Positions 46,452-55,212 of a stretch of DNA of 64,000 nucleotides are shown piece after piece. The DNA comes from Solirubrobacter sp963848475. Lineage in GTDB: Bacteria > Actinomycetota > Thermoleophilia > Solirubrobacterales > Solirubrobacteraceae. The number at the start of each line of letters is the position of its first letter. The first letter of the stretch is position 1. The position numbers and the translations under genes were made by a program. The notes under the pieces were generated by a model, which ran no database searches, was not told the origin of the DNA, and saw nothing but the letters and a program-made list of their open reading frames with translations. The stretch spans positions 1-64,000 of the forward strand of contig CAWKDW010000020.1 of the NCBI GenBank assembly GCA_963848475.1, given 5' to 3'.

Positions 46452-47275
46452 GCGTTTCTCTGAAGCTGGCGGGGTTCGCCGCCCTGCTCGCGCTGGTCTT
46501 CGGCGTCTCCGTCGCGGTCGGGAAGACGATCGGTCCCGATCGCGACGGCGCCCCCACGCTCGGGGACGCCGGCTCCGCCGATCGCCACGGTGGCGACATG
46601 CCGATGGCCGGCCACGACGCCGCCGATCCGGTACGCGGCCTCTCGGTCTCCGACCAGGGCCTGCGCCTCTCACTCGCTACCACGACGCTCCCGCGCGGCA
46701 CCGCCTCCACGCTGCGCTTCGCGATCCGTGACGCCGCCGGCCCGGTGCGCGACTTCGAGGTCAGTCACGAGCAGCGGATGCACCTGATCGTCGTCCGCCG
46801 CGACGGGACCGGCTTCCAGCACCTGCACCCGACGCTCGGCGCCGACGGCACCTGGAGCGCGCCGATCACGCTGCCCGACGCGGGCGCCTACCGCGTGTTC
46901 GCGGACTTCAAGCGCGACGGGCGCGCGTTCACGCTCGCGTCCGATCTCACGGTCGACGGTCCGGCCGCCTACGCGCCGTTCCCCGCGCCTTCGACGAGCA
47001 CCGAGATCGACGGATACCGCGTCGAGCTGGACGCCACCGGCCACACGCTCGCCTTCGCGATCACGCGCGCCGGCCAGCCCGTCGAGACGGAGCCCTATCT
47101 GGGCGCCGGCGGTCACCTGGTCGCGCTGCGCGAGGGCGATCTCGCCTTCCTGCACGTCCACCCGACCGGCGACGGCGTCGAGTTCGCGACCGAACTGGAC
47201 AAGGACAGCCGCTACCGCCTGTACCTGCAGTTCAAGCACGGCGGCCGGGTCCACACCGCGGAGTTCACGCGATGA
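46448..47275 (+). CDS. membrane-anchored His-rich protein of the copper operon
   Basis: GTG at 46448 gives a 275-residue protein with one N-terminal membrane helix (LKLAGFAALLALVFGVSVAV), a short His/Met-rich stretch (DRHGGDMPMAGHDA) and two beta domains. Each has a His-x-His-Pro type motif: FQHLHPTLGADGTW and LAFLHVHPTGDGVE, with HEQRMHLIVVRRDG and GGHLVALREGD nearby. Similar proteins accompany copper P-type ATPases in actinobacteria. It probably binds copper outside the membrane, though no structure-based assignment is possible here. It overlaps both copZ (GTGA) and copA (ATGA). Confidence 0.65.
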   Translation: MSVSLKLAGFAALLALVFGVSVAVGKTIGPDRDGAPTLGDAGSADRHGGDMPMAGHDAADPVRGLSVSDQGLRLSLATTTLPRGTASTLRFAIRDAAGPVRDFEVSHEQRMHLIVVRRDGTGFQHLHPTLGADGTWSAPITLPDAGAYRVFADFKRDGRAFTLASDLTVDGPAAYAPFPAPSTSTEIDGYRVELDATGHTLAFAITRAGQPVETEPYLGAGGHLVALREGDLAFLHVHPTGDGVEFATELDKDSRYRLYLQFKHGGRVHTAEFTR

Positions 47276-49437
47276 GCACGACGATCGAACTGCCGATCAC
47301 GGGCATGACCTGCGCCTCGTGCGCGAACCGGATCGAGCGCAAGCTCAACAAGCTCGACGGCGTCCATGCGAGCGTCAACTACGCCACCGAGAAGGCGACC
47401 GTCGACTACGACCCGGAGGCCGTGGCGCCCGACGCGCTCGTCGGCGCGGTCGAGTCCGCGGGCTACGGCGCGAAGCTGCCGTCCGCCGAGCAACCCGCGG
47501 CAGAGGTCGACGAGACCGCGCCGCTGCGCTTCCGGCTGATCCTCTCGGCCGTCCTCACGCTGCCGGTGCTGCTGGTCTCGATGATTCCGGCGCTGCAGTT
47601 CGACAACTGGCAGTGGCTGGCGCTCAACTTCGCCACGCCGGTCGTGCTCTGGGGCGCCTGGCCGTTTCACCGCGCCGCCTGGGCCAACCTGCGCCACGGC
47701 ACCGCGACGATGGACACGCTGATCAGCCTCGGCACGCTCTCGGCCTGGCTGTGGTCGCTGTACGCGCTGATCCTCGGCGACGCCGGGATGGCCGGCATGC
47801 GCATGAGCTTCGACCTGCTCCCGCGCTCGGGCGGCGGCGCCGACGAGATCTACCTGGAGACGGCCTCGGTCGTCACCACCTTCATCCTCGCCGGCCGCTA
47901 CTTCGAGGCGCGCGCCAAGCGCCGCGCCGGCGCCGCGCTGAAGGCGCTGCTCGAGCTCGGGGCCAAGGAGGTCACGCTGCTCGACGGTCGCACGATCGCG
48001 ATCGAGGATCTCGCGGTGGGCGACCGCTTCGTGGTCCGCCCGGGCGAGAAGGTGGCCACCGACGGCATCGTCGAGGAAGGCCACTCGGCCATCGACATGA
48101 GCCTGCTGACCGGGGAGTCGGTGCCGGTCGAGGTCCAGCCCGGCTCCGAGGTCGCGGGCGCGACGGTCAACTCCGGCGGGCGGCTCGTCGTCCGCGCGAC
48201 CAAGGTCGGTGCCGATACCGCGCTGGCGCAGATCGGCCGGCTCGTCACGGCGGCGCAGACCGGCAAGGCGCCGGTGCAGCGCCTCGCCGACCGGATCTCG
48301 GGCGTCTTCGTGCCGGTCGTCATCGTCCTCTCCGTCGCCACCCTGGGCTTCTGGCTCGGGACCGGGGAGAGCGCGACGTTCGCGTTCACCGCGGCCGTCG
48401 CCGTCCTGATCATCGCCTGCCCGTGCGCGCTCGGGCTCGCGACGCCTGTGGCGCTGATGGTCGGCACCGGTCGCGGCGCCCAGCTCGGGCTGCTGATCAA
48501 GGGCCCCGAGGTGCTCGAGTCCACCCGCCGCGTCGACACCATCGTGCTCGACAAGACCGGCACGGTCACGAGCGGCAAGATGACGCTGGTCGACGTGATC
48601 GCGGCGGACCGCGCCGAGGCGCTGCGGCTCGTCGGCTCGCTCGAGCACTTCTCCGAGCACCCGATCGCGCGGGCGATCGCGAGCGCCGTCGAGGAGTACG
48701 GCGTCGTCGAGGACTTCACGAACCGCGCGGGCCTCGGCGTCGAGGGCATCGTCGACGGCCGCAGCGTGGTCGCCGGCCGGCCGGCGCTGTTCGAGCGGCT
48801 GCCGGCCGAGCTCGACGAGGCCCGTCGCGAGGCCGAGCGTCACGGGCGCACCGCCGTGGTCGGCGGCTGGGACGGCGAGGCGAAGGCCGTCTTCGTCGTC
48901 GCCGACACGGTCAAGCCGACGTCCGCCGAGGCGATCGCGAAGCTCCGCGCGCTCGGCCTGCGCCCGGTGCTCCTGACGGGCGACAACGAGACGACGGCCC
49001 GCGCGGTCGCGGCCGAGGTCGGCATCGACGAGGTGATCGCCGAGGTCCTACCGGCCGAGAAGGCCGACGTGATCCGGCGGCTGCAGTCCGAAGGCCGTGT
49101 CGTGGCGATGGTCGGCGACGGCGTCAACGACGCCCCCGCGCTGGCCCAGGCCGACCTCGGGCTGGCGATCGGCACCGGCACCGACGTCGCGATCGAGGCC
49201 TCCGACCTCACGCTCGTCTCCGGCGACCTGCGCGCCGCGGGCGACGCGATCCGCCTCTCGCGCGCGACGCTGCGCACGATCAAGCAGAACCTGGCGTGGG
49301 CCTTCGGCTACAACGTCGCCGCGATCCCGCTGGCGATGGTCGGGCTGCTCAACCCGGTGATCGCCGGAGCGGCGATGGCGCTCTCGAGCCTCAGCGTGGT
49401 CGCCAACGCCCTGCGGCTGAGGCGCTTCAACGCGTGA
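47272..49437 (+). CDS. copA: copper-exporting P1B-type ATPase
   Basis: A 721-residue Cu(I) pump. One N-terminal HMA domain has ITGMTCASCANRIERKLNKL. The actuator contains LLTGESVPVEVQPGSEV, the membrane metal site CPCALGLATPVALMVGTG, the phosphorylation site VLDKTGTVTSGKM, the HP motif SEHPIARAIAS, and the hinge MVGDGVNDAPALAQ. The last helices have GYNVAAIPLAMVG and MALSSLSVVANALRLR, giving the YN and MxxSS residues of Cu(I) (CopA) rather than Zn/Cd pumps. Its frame is intact. It expels copper from the cytoplasm with CopZ. The stop overlaps the convergent GNAT gene. Confidence 0.95.
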   Translation: MSTTIELPITGMTCASCANRIERKLNKLDGVHASVNYATEKATVDYDPEAVAPDALVGAVESAGYGAKLPSAEQPAAEVDETAPLRFRLILSAVLTLPVLLVSMIPALQFDNWQWLALNFATPVVLWGAWPFHRAAWANLRHGTATMDTLISLGTLSAWLWSLYALILGDAGMAGMRMSFDLLPRSGGGADEIYLETASVVTTFILAGRYFEARAKRRAGAALKALLELGAKEVTLLDGRTIAIEDLAVGDRFVVRPGEKVATDGIVEEGHSAIDMSLLTGESVPVEVQPGSEVAGATVNSGGRLVVRATKVGADTALAQIGRLVTAAQTGKAPVQRLADRISGVFVPVVIVLSVATLGFWLGTGESATFAFTAAVAVLIIACPCALGLATPVALMVGTGRGAQLGLLIKGPEVLESTRRVDTIVLDKTGTVTSGKMTLVDVIAADRAEALRLVGSLEHFSEHPIARAIASAVEEYGVVEDFTNRAGLGVEGIVDGRSVVAGRPALFERLPAELDEARREAERHGRTAVVGGWDGEAKAVFVVADTVKPTSAEAIAKLRALGLRPVLLTGDNETTARAVAAEVGIDEVIAEVLPAEKADVIRRLQSEGRVVAMVGDGVNDAPALAQADLGLAIGTGTDVAIEASDLTLVSGDLRAAGDAIRLSRATLRTIKQNLAWAFGYNVAAIPLAMVGLLNPVIAGAAMALSSLSVVANALRLRRFNA

Positions 49438-49908
49438 GGTCGTAATACCAGTCGTTGCTCCGGCCGAAGACGCCCTTCGGGAACTCGAACCCGACCTCGC
49501 CGAGCAGCGTGAAGCCGACCTTCCGGCAGACGGCGTTGGACGGGCCGTTCGCGGGCGGCGGGAAGGCATGCACGGCACGTGGCCCGTCGCTCGCGCGGGC
49601 CGCCTCCAGCGCGAGCCGTGTCGCCTCGGTGGCGATCCCGCGGCCCTGGAACGCCGGTAGGACGGACCAGCCCATCTCGTAGACCTGCTCGCCCTGCCAC
49701 TCGTGCTCCCAGTAACCGACCCAGCCGGCACCGACGCCGTCGCACGTGATCTTCAAGCACCCGGGGAAGCCGAGGTAGCGGTGGTGGCGCTCGACGATCT
49801 TCTCCGGCGCCTCGGGCCCGCCGAGGTGCTCCATCATCACCGGGTCGCCGAGCAGCGCCTGCAGGAGCGGCAGGTCGTCTTCACCCCAGGGTTCCAAGCG
49901 GACCGTCA
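49427..49908 (-). CDS. GNAT-family N-acetyltransferase
   Basis: ATG at 49908 starts MTVRLEPWGEDDLPLLQALL. The acetyl-CoA loop lies in VLPAFQGRGIATEATRLALE (QGRGIA, the R/Q-x-x-G-x-G/A motif), with VGYWEHEWQGEQVYEMGWS before it and NAVCRKVGFTLLGEVGFEFP after it. The 160-residue protein resembles RimJ/RimL-type acetyltransferases acting on protein N-termini or small amines. The frame is complete. Its end overlaps copA by 11 bp, and it is divergent from the VOC gene 20 bp away. Confidence 0.85.
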
Positions 49909-49928
49909 TGCGACGTATTGTCCCGCGC

Positions 49929-50306
49929 ATGCCCGACACCTTCGTCACCGGCGTCGACTTCGTCGCGCTCCAGACCCGTGACCACGCCGCCGCCGCCAAG
50001 TTCTACGGCGAGACACTCGGCCTCCCGTTCGTCAAGACGTGGGGCTCGATGCCCGCGTCCGAATTCCAGGCCGGGAACCTCACACTCGCGGTGATGCAGT
50101 CCGACGCGTTCGGCATCGAGTTCGCGCCGTCGAGCTCGATGGTCGCGCTCGCCGTCGACGACGTCGAAGCGGTCCGCGCGCGGCTCGAGGGCGAGGGCAT
50201 CGAGTTCCGCGGTCAGGTTCTTGACTCAGGCGTCTGCCACCAGGCGTTCTTCGCCGACCCGGACGGCAATCTGCTCGCCCTGCACCACCGCTACGTACCG
50301 GCGTAG
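49929..50306 (+). CDS. VOC (glyoxalase/bleomycin-resistance) superfamily protein
   Basis: A 125-residue protein with the two beta-alpha-beta-beta-beta modules of the VOC fold: FVALQTRDHAAAAKFYGETL, then LTLAVMQSDAFGIEFAPS, MVALAVDDVEAVRARLEGEG and CHQAFFADPDGNLLALHHRY. Metal-binding residues could be His in the last motif and Glu in FEFAP-like sequence, but not all glyoxalase ligands are evident. The substrate is unknown. It shares a 20-bp divergent gap with the GNAT gene and overlaps the end of the XRE regulator by 16 bp. Confidence 0.85.
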   Translation: MPDTFVTGVDFVALQTRDHAAAAKFYGETLGLPFVKTWGSMPASEFQAGNLTLAVMQSDAFGIEFAPSSSMVALAVDDVEAVRARLEGEGIEFRGQVLDSGVCHQAFFADPDGNLLALHHRYVPA

Positions 50307-51437
50307 ACGATCCAGAACAGCTCGGCCTCGGATTGGCCGAGGTTACGCCAGCCCGCGATCTGCTCGCTGTCGGCGACCAGGACCTCGCCGTGGCGGATCG
50401 CCGGCGCCTGGCCGGCGACCTGAACCTGCACGAGCCCGCTGGCGACGGCGACGATGCCCGTCCCAGGCAGGGTCTCGGCCGGCGCTCCGGACTCTCGCGG
50501 GCCGAGATGGACGAGATCGATCCGCAGATCGGTGCTCCCGTTGCCGAGCAGCGCCACGGTGTGCTCGAGCCCGTCGCGCGGATCGTCGGTGCGCCGCCCG
50601 ATCCGGTAGAGGCCCGGATCCTCGCCGCGTAGGAGGTCGTCGATCGTGATCCCGAGCGCCGCCGCCAGGCGCACGAGCGTGCTCAGCGAGAGCCCGCGCT
50701 CGGAGCGCTCGACCTGGGAGATCGCGCTCGCCGAGACGCCTGCGAGATCGCCGAGATCGTGCTGGCTGAGGTGGCGCGTCCGGCGCAGGGCTCGCAGCGA
50801 GGCCGCCACGCGGCCGGAGAGCTCCGCTGGCGCCAGCACCGGCCGCCCGGCTTCGTGGTGCCAATGCAGGACGGTTCCGCGGACCGTGTCGTCGCGGCCC
50901 TCCGCCTTGGCGACGCGGACGCTGCGCTCATCGACGCGCAGGACGCATTGGGTTACCGAGTGCACGGTCTCCTGGACCGCGTCCGGCGTCCGGACGCTCA
51001 TCGACCAGTAGGCGATCGCGCCGAGCTCGAGCAGCATCGGGCAGCAGCGGGCGAAGAAGTCGCGCGTCAGGTTTGCGCCCCACGCCCGCACCATCGCGTC
51101 CATCGAGTCGAACATCAGCAGGCGGTGCCCGCGCGGCTGGCTCAGCCGGTGCACCTCGCGCAGCAGATCGGCGGGCTGAGCGAGCGCGCCGCGAGCTCCG
51201 GCCTCGACGACCGCCATGCCGGGGATGTCGCGGTAGGTCGGGGTCTCGCCGAGCGAGATCGAGCGTCTTGGATATGAACACGGCGCTCTGGCGGGCGATC
51301 GAGCGGTAGAACGGCTCGGCCGCCGGTCCGTCGAACTGCCAGACGACGTTGTCGCCCCAGTAAAGGCCGCCGAGGACGTGGTCGAGCGCGTCGAGTCCGG
51401 TGCTGACCCGCTGCTCGGGCTGATGTGTGTCAAGCAT
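50291..51437 (-). CDS. regulator with degenerate KaiC/RecA-like domain, XRE helix-turn-helix and cupin, frameshifted
   Basis: ATG at 51437 opens RVSTGLDALDHVLGGLYWGD, the start of a KaiC-type RecA domain, but the Walker A loop (GxxxxGKS/T) is replaced by NVVWQFDGPAAEPFY. After a slip near 51270 come DIPGMAVVEAGARGALAQPA, HRLLMFDSMDAMVRAWGANL and TVLHWHHEAGRP. An XRE helix-turn-helix follows (SLRALRRTRHLSQHDLGDLA, GVSASAISQVERSERGLSLS), then a cupin (LPGTGIVAVASGLVQVQVAG, IRHGEVLVADSEQIAGWRNL). About 382 codons. It is divergent from urea channel/formamidase genes and probably regulates them. An ATP-independent sensing role for the first domain is inferred. Confidence 0.7.
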
Positions 51438-51650
51438 GGCTAACTGCCGTAGAGCATGTCACGTGGATGTCAGGAATCTACCGGCGCCCGGTCTGTAAGC
51501 AGTGCTGTCGAAGCTTTGACGGTCCGACCAAGAGTGCATTGAATCCGCTCCAGCGGCTCAACCCCTGTGGAGAACCGCCGCGGTTAGAGCGGAGGGGTGG
51601 GCGAGCCGCAGCGCTTGAGGAGATCCCTCTGTCCGGGGGAAGGAGACGCT

Positions 51651-52757
51651 GTGACCGTCAACGGGACGATGTCGGACTGGTCCGAGAGCATCGAGGGCAA
51701 CGCGCCTGTCGAGTTCGTGGACTCCTGTCTGCGCGGCGTGGGCCAGGTCTGCTTCATGAACAACCCGATCACCGGGCTCGCGATCCTGGTGGCGATGTTC
51801 GTGGCCGAGCCGTGGCTCGGTTTCGCGGGCGTCCTGGGCGTCGCCGTCTCCACGCTGGCCGCGATCTTGATCGGGATGGACAACGGCGCCATCCGAGCCG
51901 GTCTCTTCGGGTTCAACGGCGTGCTCGTCGGCGCCGGGCTCTCGCTCTTCCTGCAGCCGAACTGGGACATCGTCGTCATGGTCTGGATCGTCGTGATCGC
52001 GGCGTTCTCGACCGTGCTGCACGCCGCGCTCGCCTCCGTCTTCATCGGCTCCTTCAAGGTGCCGCCGTTCACGCTGGCGTTCAACTTCATGACGCTGATC
52101 TTCCTGATCGGCGCGCTGAACTTCGCCAACGGCCGCGTCGGCGGCCTGATTGCGCCGGCCGACGCCCAGGTGACCGGCGGCTCGGTCTCCAACACGCTGC
52201 GCTCCGCCGCCGACGCAGCCACGGCCAACAACGTCGAGGGCGTCTTCAACGCGGTCTTCCGCGGCATCGGCCAGTTGTTCTTCGCGAACAGCATCTGGGC
52301 CGGGATCATCATCGTCGTCGGTCTCGCCGTGTGCTCGCGGATCGCGGCGATCTTCGCCGTCGTGGGCTCCGCGGTCGGGATGCTCACGGGCTTGGCGCTC
52401 GGCGCCAGCGGAGTCGCGATCTACAACGGCTTGTGGGGGTTCAACTCCTTCGACGCCGCGCTCGCCGTCGGCGGCGTGTTCTTCGTGCTGACGTTCCGGT
52501 CGGCGATCCTCGCCGTCGCGTGCGCCGTCCTCGCCGCGCTGCTCTTCGGTGCGATCGCCTCGCTCTTCACCCCCTGGGGCCTGCCGGCCCTGACGCTGCC
52601 CTTCTGCTTCGCGACGCTGGCCTTCGTCCTGCTGAAGGGGGCCTCGACGAAGCTCGCGCCGATCGAGGTCGAGGACATCACCACACCCGAGGAGCACCTC
52701 AGCCGCGCCCGCGGTGAGCACGCGGCGGGTGTCGGGCGCGACGCCGTACCGGTCTAG
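51651..52757 (+). CDS. urea transporter (UT family channel)
   Basis: GTG at 51651 is preceded by GAAGGAG six bases upstream. The 368-residue membrane protein shows the two-fold repeat of urea channels: CLRGVGQVCFMNNPITGLAI and AVFRGIGQLFFANSIWAGII start each half. IRAGLFGFNGVLVGAGLSLF and VAIYNGLWGFNSFDAALAVG are the N-G-x-L repeats, and PPFTLAFNFMTLIFL and LPALTLPFCFATLAFVLLKG carry the LPxxTxPF-type signature. It should pass urea or small amides along a gradient. The formamidase gene 32 bp downstream supports amide uptake for nitrogen. The 213 bp before it (51438-51650) is divergent promoter space with no recognised element. Confidence 0.88.
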   Translation: MTVNGTMSDWSESIEGNAPVEFVDSCLRGVGQVCFMNNPITGLAILVAMFVAEPWLGFAGVLGVAVSTLAAILIGMDNGAIRAGLFGFNGVLVGAGLSLFLQPNWDIVVMVWIVVIAAFSTVLHAALASVFIGSFKVPPFTLAFNFMTLIFLIGALNFANGRVGGLIAPADAQVTGGSVSNTLRSAADAATANNVEGVFNAVFRGIGQLFFANSIWAGIIIVVGLAVCSRIAAIFAVVGSAVGMLTGLALGASGVAIYNGLWGFNSFDAALAVGGVFFVLTFRSAILAVACAVLAALLFGAIASLFTPWGLPALTLPFCFATLAFVLLKGASTKLAPIEVEDITTPEEHLSRARGEHAAGVGRDAVPV

Positions 52758-52789
52758 CCGTCAACTGATCGAAGTGGAGGAGTAGGCAC

Positions 52790-54043
52790 ATGCCGAAGAA
52801 TCTGTTCCCGCTGGACAACACCAAGAAGTTCACCGACCAGAAGCATTGCGGCCACAACCGCTGGCACCCGGACATCCCGCCGAACGTGAGCGTCAAGCCA
52901 GGCGAGGTCTTCCGCGCCGACTGCCGTGAGTGGTTCGATGGCGCGATCAAGAACGACGATTCGGCCGACGACGTCCGCAACGCGCCGCTGGCCGGCGTCC
53001 ACGTGCTCAGCGGGCCCTTCCGCGTGGAGGGCGCTCAGCCCGGCGACCTGCTGGTCGTCGACATCCTCGAGATCGATGCCTGCCTGGACGCGGACGAGGG
53101 CCCGTATTCCGGCATGGGCTGGGGCTACACGGGCGTGTTCGCCAAGTCCAACGGCGGCGGGTTCCTGACCGAGCGCTTCCCCGACGCCTACAAGGTGATC
53201 TGGGACTTCCGGGGCGACGTCGCGACCTCGCGGCACATCCCCGAGTGCTCGTATGTGGGCATCCACCACCCCGGGCTCATGGGCACCGCGCCGTCGGCGG
53301 AGCTGCTCGCGAAGTGGACCAAGCGCGAGACCGACCTGATCGCGACCGACCCCGACCGCGTGCCGCCGCTGGCGCTCCCGCCGCTCCCGGACTCGGCGAT
53401 CCTGGGCACCTTGAGCGGCGCCGAGTTCGACCGCGTCGCCGGCGAGGCCGCCCGCACCGCACCGCCGCGAGAGAACGGCGGCAACCAGGACATCAAGAAC
53501 TTCACCGCCGGGACGCGCGTCTTCTACCCGGTCTTCGTCGAGGGGGCGAACCTCTCCTTCGGCGACCTGCACTTCTCCCAGGGCGACGGCGAGATCACGT
53601 TCTGTGGCGCGATCGAGATGGGCGGGTACATGGACCTGTCCGTCGACCTGATCAAGGGCGGCATGGACACCTACGGGGTCTATGAGAACGCGATCTTCAT
53701 GCCGGGTCTGCGCGACCCGCAGTACTCGGAGTGGATCGCCTTCTCCGGCGTCTCGGTCGATCTCAACGGCAAGCAGCACTACCTGGACTCGCAGCTCTCC
53801 TACGAGCGGGCCTGCCATCACGCCATCGACTACCTGATGAAGTTCGGCTACACCGACATCCAGGCGTACATGATCCTGGGCACGGCGCCGATCGAGGGCC
53901 GCTTCTCCGGCGTGGTCGACATCCCGAACTCCTGCGCGACGGTCTACATCCCGCGGCGGATCTTCGACTTCGACGTCGCCCCCGGCCCGGGCAAGCCGCA
54001 TCAGGTCAAGCAGGGGATGCAGGTCCCGAAGTCGGCCAATTAG
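52790..54043 (+). CDS. fmdA: formamidase (acetamidase/formamidase family)
   Basis: A cytoplasmic amidase of 417 residues hydrolysing formamide to formate and ammonia. It starts MPKNLFPLDNTKKFTDQKHC with GGAGG upstream, then GHNRWHPDIPPNVSVKPGEV, GVHVLSGPFRVEGAQPGDLL, CSYVGIHHPGLMGTAPSAEL and RENGGNQDIKNFTAGTRVFY. The catalytic region reads GDLHFSQGDGEITFCGAIEM, followed by YMILGTAPIEGRFSGVVDIP. These are the hallmark blocks of FmdA. With the urea/amide channel upstream and FmdB downstream it forms a nitrogen-scavenging operon; the formate produced could feed the formate dehydrogenase 1.2 kb away. Confidence 0.93.
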   Translation: MPKNLFPLDNTKKFTDQKHCGHNRWHPDIPPNVSVKPGEVFRADCREWFDGAIKNDDSADDVRNAPLAGVHVLSGPFRVEGAQPGDLLVVDILEIDACLDADEGPYSGMGWGYTGVFAKSNGGGFLTERFPDAYKVIWDFRGDVATSRHIPECSYVGIHHPGLMGTAPSAELLAKWTKRETDLIATDPDRVPPLALPPLPDSAILGTLSGAEFDRVAGEAARTAPPRENGGNQDIKNFTAGTRVFYPVFVEGANLSFGDLHFSQGDGEITFCGAIEMGGYMDLSVDLIKGGMDTYGVYENAIFMPGLRDPQYSEWIAFSGVSVDLNGKQHYLDSQLSYERACHHAIDYLMKFGYTDIQAYMILGTAPIEGRFSGVVDIPNSCATVYIPRRIFDFDVAPGPGKPHQVKQGMQVPKSAN

Positions 54044-54054
54044 GAGCGGTTGAA

Positions 54055-54345
54055 GTGGCGATCTACGAGTATCGGTGCGAGCAGGACGGCGCGTTCGAGG
54101 TCACCCTGCCGATCGGCACGGCGCCGGCGTCGGTCGCCTGCCCGGAGTGCGCGAGCGGGTCTGACCGGGTCTTCACCAACCCCATGGTCTCGTTCGCGCC
54201 GCGGGCGCTGGTCGCGGCGCTCGATCGCGAGGAGAAGTCGCGCTACGAGCCCGAGGTCGTGACGTCGCTGCCTCGCAACGGGGCGCGCAAGGCGACGCCG
54301 GTCGCCCGGATGACGCCGGCCCTGGCGAGGCTGCCACGGCCCTGA
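54055..54345 (+). CDS. fmdB: FmdB-type zinc-ribbon protein
   Basis: GTG at 54055 lies 8 bp after an AGGAG that overlaps the fmdA stop. The 96-residue product starts VAIYEYRCEQDGAFEVTLPI and has ASVACPECASGSDRVFTNPM, giving the Cys-x-Cys... CPEC zinc ribbon of the FmdB family, regulators of formamidase expression in Methylophilus-like operons. The C-terminus is basic and Ala/Pro-rich. Placement directly after formamidase matches the known family context. Confidence 0.85.
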   Translation: MAIYEYRCEQDGAFEVTLPIGTAPASVACPECASGSDRVFTNPMVSFAPRALVAALDREEKSRYEPEVVTSLPRNGARKATPVARMTPALARLPRP

Positions 54346-54406
54346 GAAACCCGGTGAACGACCAGCCACAACGCCTGGAGGGCGTCAAACTCGGGGCTGT
54401 CGGGCT

Positions 54407-54427
54407 GGCAGGCCATCATCGCCTGCC
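54407..54427. terminator. candidate bidirectional terminator between fmdB and fdhD
   Basis: GGCAGGC-CATCATC-GCCTGCC forms a 7-bp stem with a 7-base loop in the 111-bp gap between convergent fmdB and fdhD. No T-run follows on either strand, which is common in high-GC actinobacteria. Confidence 0.4.
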
Positions 54428-54456
54428 CGACCCCCCGCGTCTGGCGTCGGTGGCGA

Positions 54457-55212
54457 CTAGCTGACGCGCTCCGCCCCGGTATAGACATTGACCCGGCCGC
54501 GGCGCGCGAAGCCCGCGAGCGTCATCCCGCGGTCGGCGGCGAGTGAGACGGCCAGCGAAGTCGGCGCGCCGACACCCACGAGGATCGGCGCGCCGGCGAC
54601 GGCGGCCTTCTGGACGAGCTCGAACGAGAGCCGGCCGCTGACGCACAGGACGCGGCCGTGCAGTGGCACGAGGCCTTCGCGCAGCGCACGGCCGATCACC
54701 TTGTCCATCGCGTTGTGGCGGCCGACGTCCTCGCGCACGTGCAGCAGTTCCCCGTCGGGTGTGAAGAGCCCGGTGGCGTGCAGGCCGCCGGTGCGGGCGA
54801 ACCCGGGCTGGCGCAGGCGCTCCGGGAGGCCGGCGAGCAGCGCTCGCTCGATCGTGGGTCCCGGCGGCAGCACCGGTGCGTGGATCGCGACCTCCTCGAG
54901 CGCGCCCTTGCCGCAGACTCCGCACGAGGACGTCGTGTAGAACGAGCGCGCGGCGACGTCGCGGGCGAGCGGCCCCTCGACCTCGACGGTGTTGACCGCC
55001 AGGTCCGCGGTGAGCCCCACCTGGTGCGGCTCGGTGATCAGGCCTTCGCCGTAGAGGAACCCGAGCGCGAGCTCCTCGTCGTTGCCGGGCGTGCGCATCG
55101 TCACGGCGAGCGGCTCGCCGTCGACGCGGATCTCCAGCGGCTCCTCGACCGCCACCTCGTCGCTGACGCCGTCGTGCTCGACGGCGCGCGTCAGGAAGGC
55201 GGCGTCATCCAC
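54457..55212 (-). CDS. fdhD: formate dehydrogenase accessory sulfurtransferase FdhD
   Basis: A 251-residue protein that passes sulfur to the molybdenum cofactor of formate dehydrogenase. The essential cysteine pair is in YTTSSCGVCGKGALEEV (CxxC). Other blocks are TPGNDEELALGFLYGEGLIT, LHATGLFTPDGELLHVREDV and GRHNAMDKVIGRALREG, and the end GMTLAGFARRGRVNVYTG. It overlaps the end of the catalytic subunit gene by 8 bp, so it is in the same operon. The frame is intact. Confidence 0.93.
   Translation of the reverse strand: MDDAAFLTRAVEHDGVSDEVAVEEPLEIRVDGEPLAVTMRTPGNDEELALGFLYGEGLITEPHQVGLTADLAVNTVEVEGPLARDVAARSFYTTSSCGVCGKGALEEVAIHAPVLPPGPTIERALLAGLPERLRQPGFARTGGLHATGLFTPDGELLHVREDVGRHNAMDKVIGRALREGLVPLHGRVLCVSGRLSFELVQKAAVAGAPILVGVGAPTSLAVSLAADRGMTLAGFARRGRVNVYTGAERVS

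Noticed and set aside
54243..54488. Small minus-strand frame with MMACQPDSPEFDALQALWLV
   Set aside because: It spans the fmdB end and the candidate terminator, with no ribosome site or recognised family; left out for lack of support.
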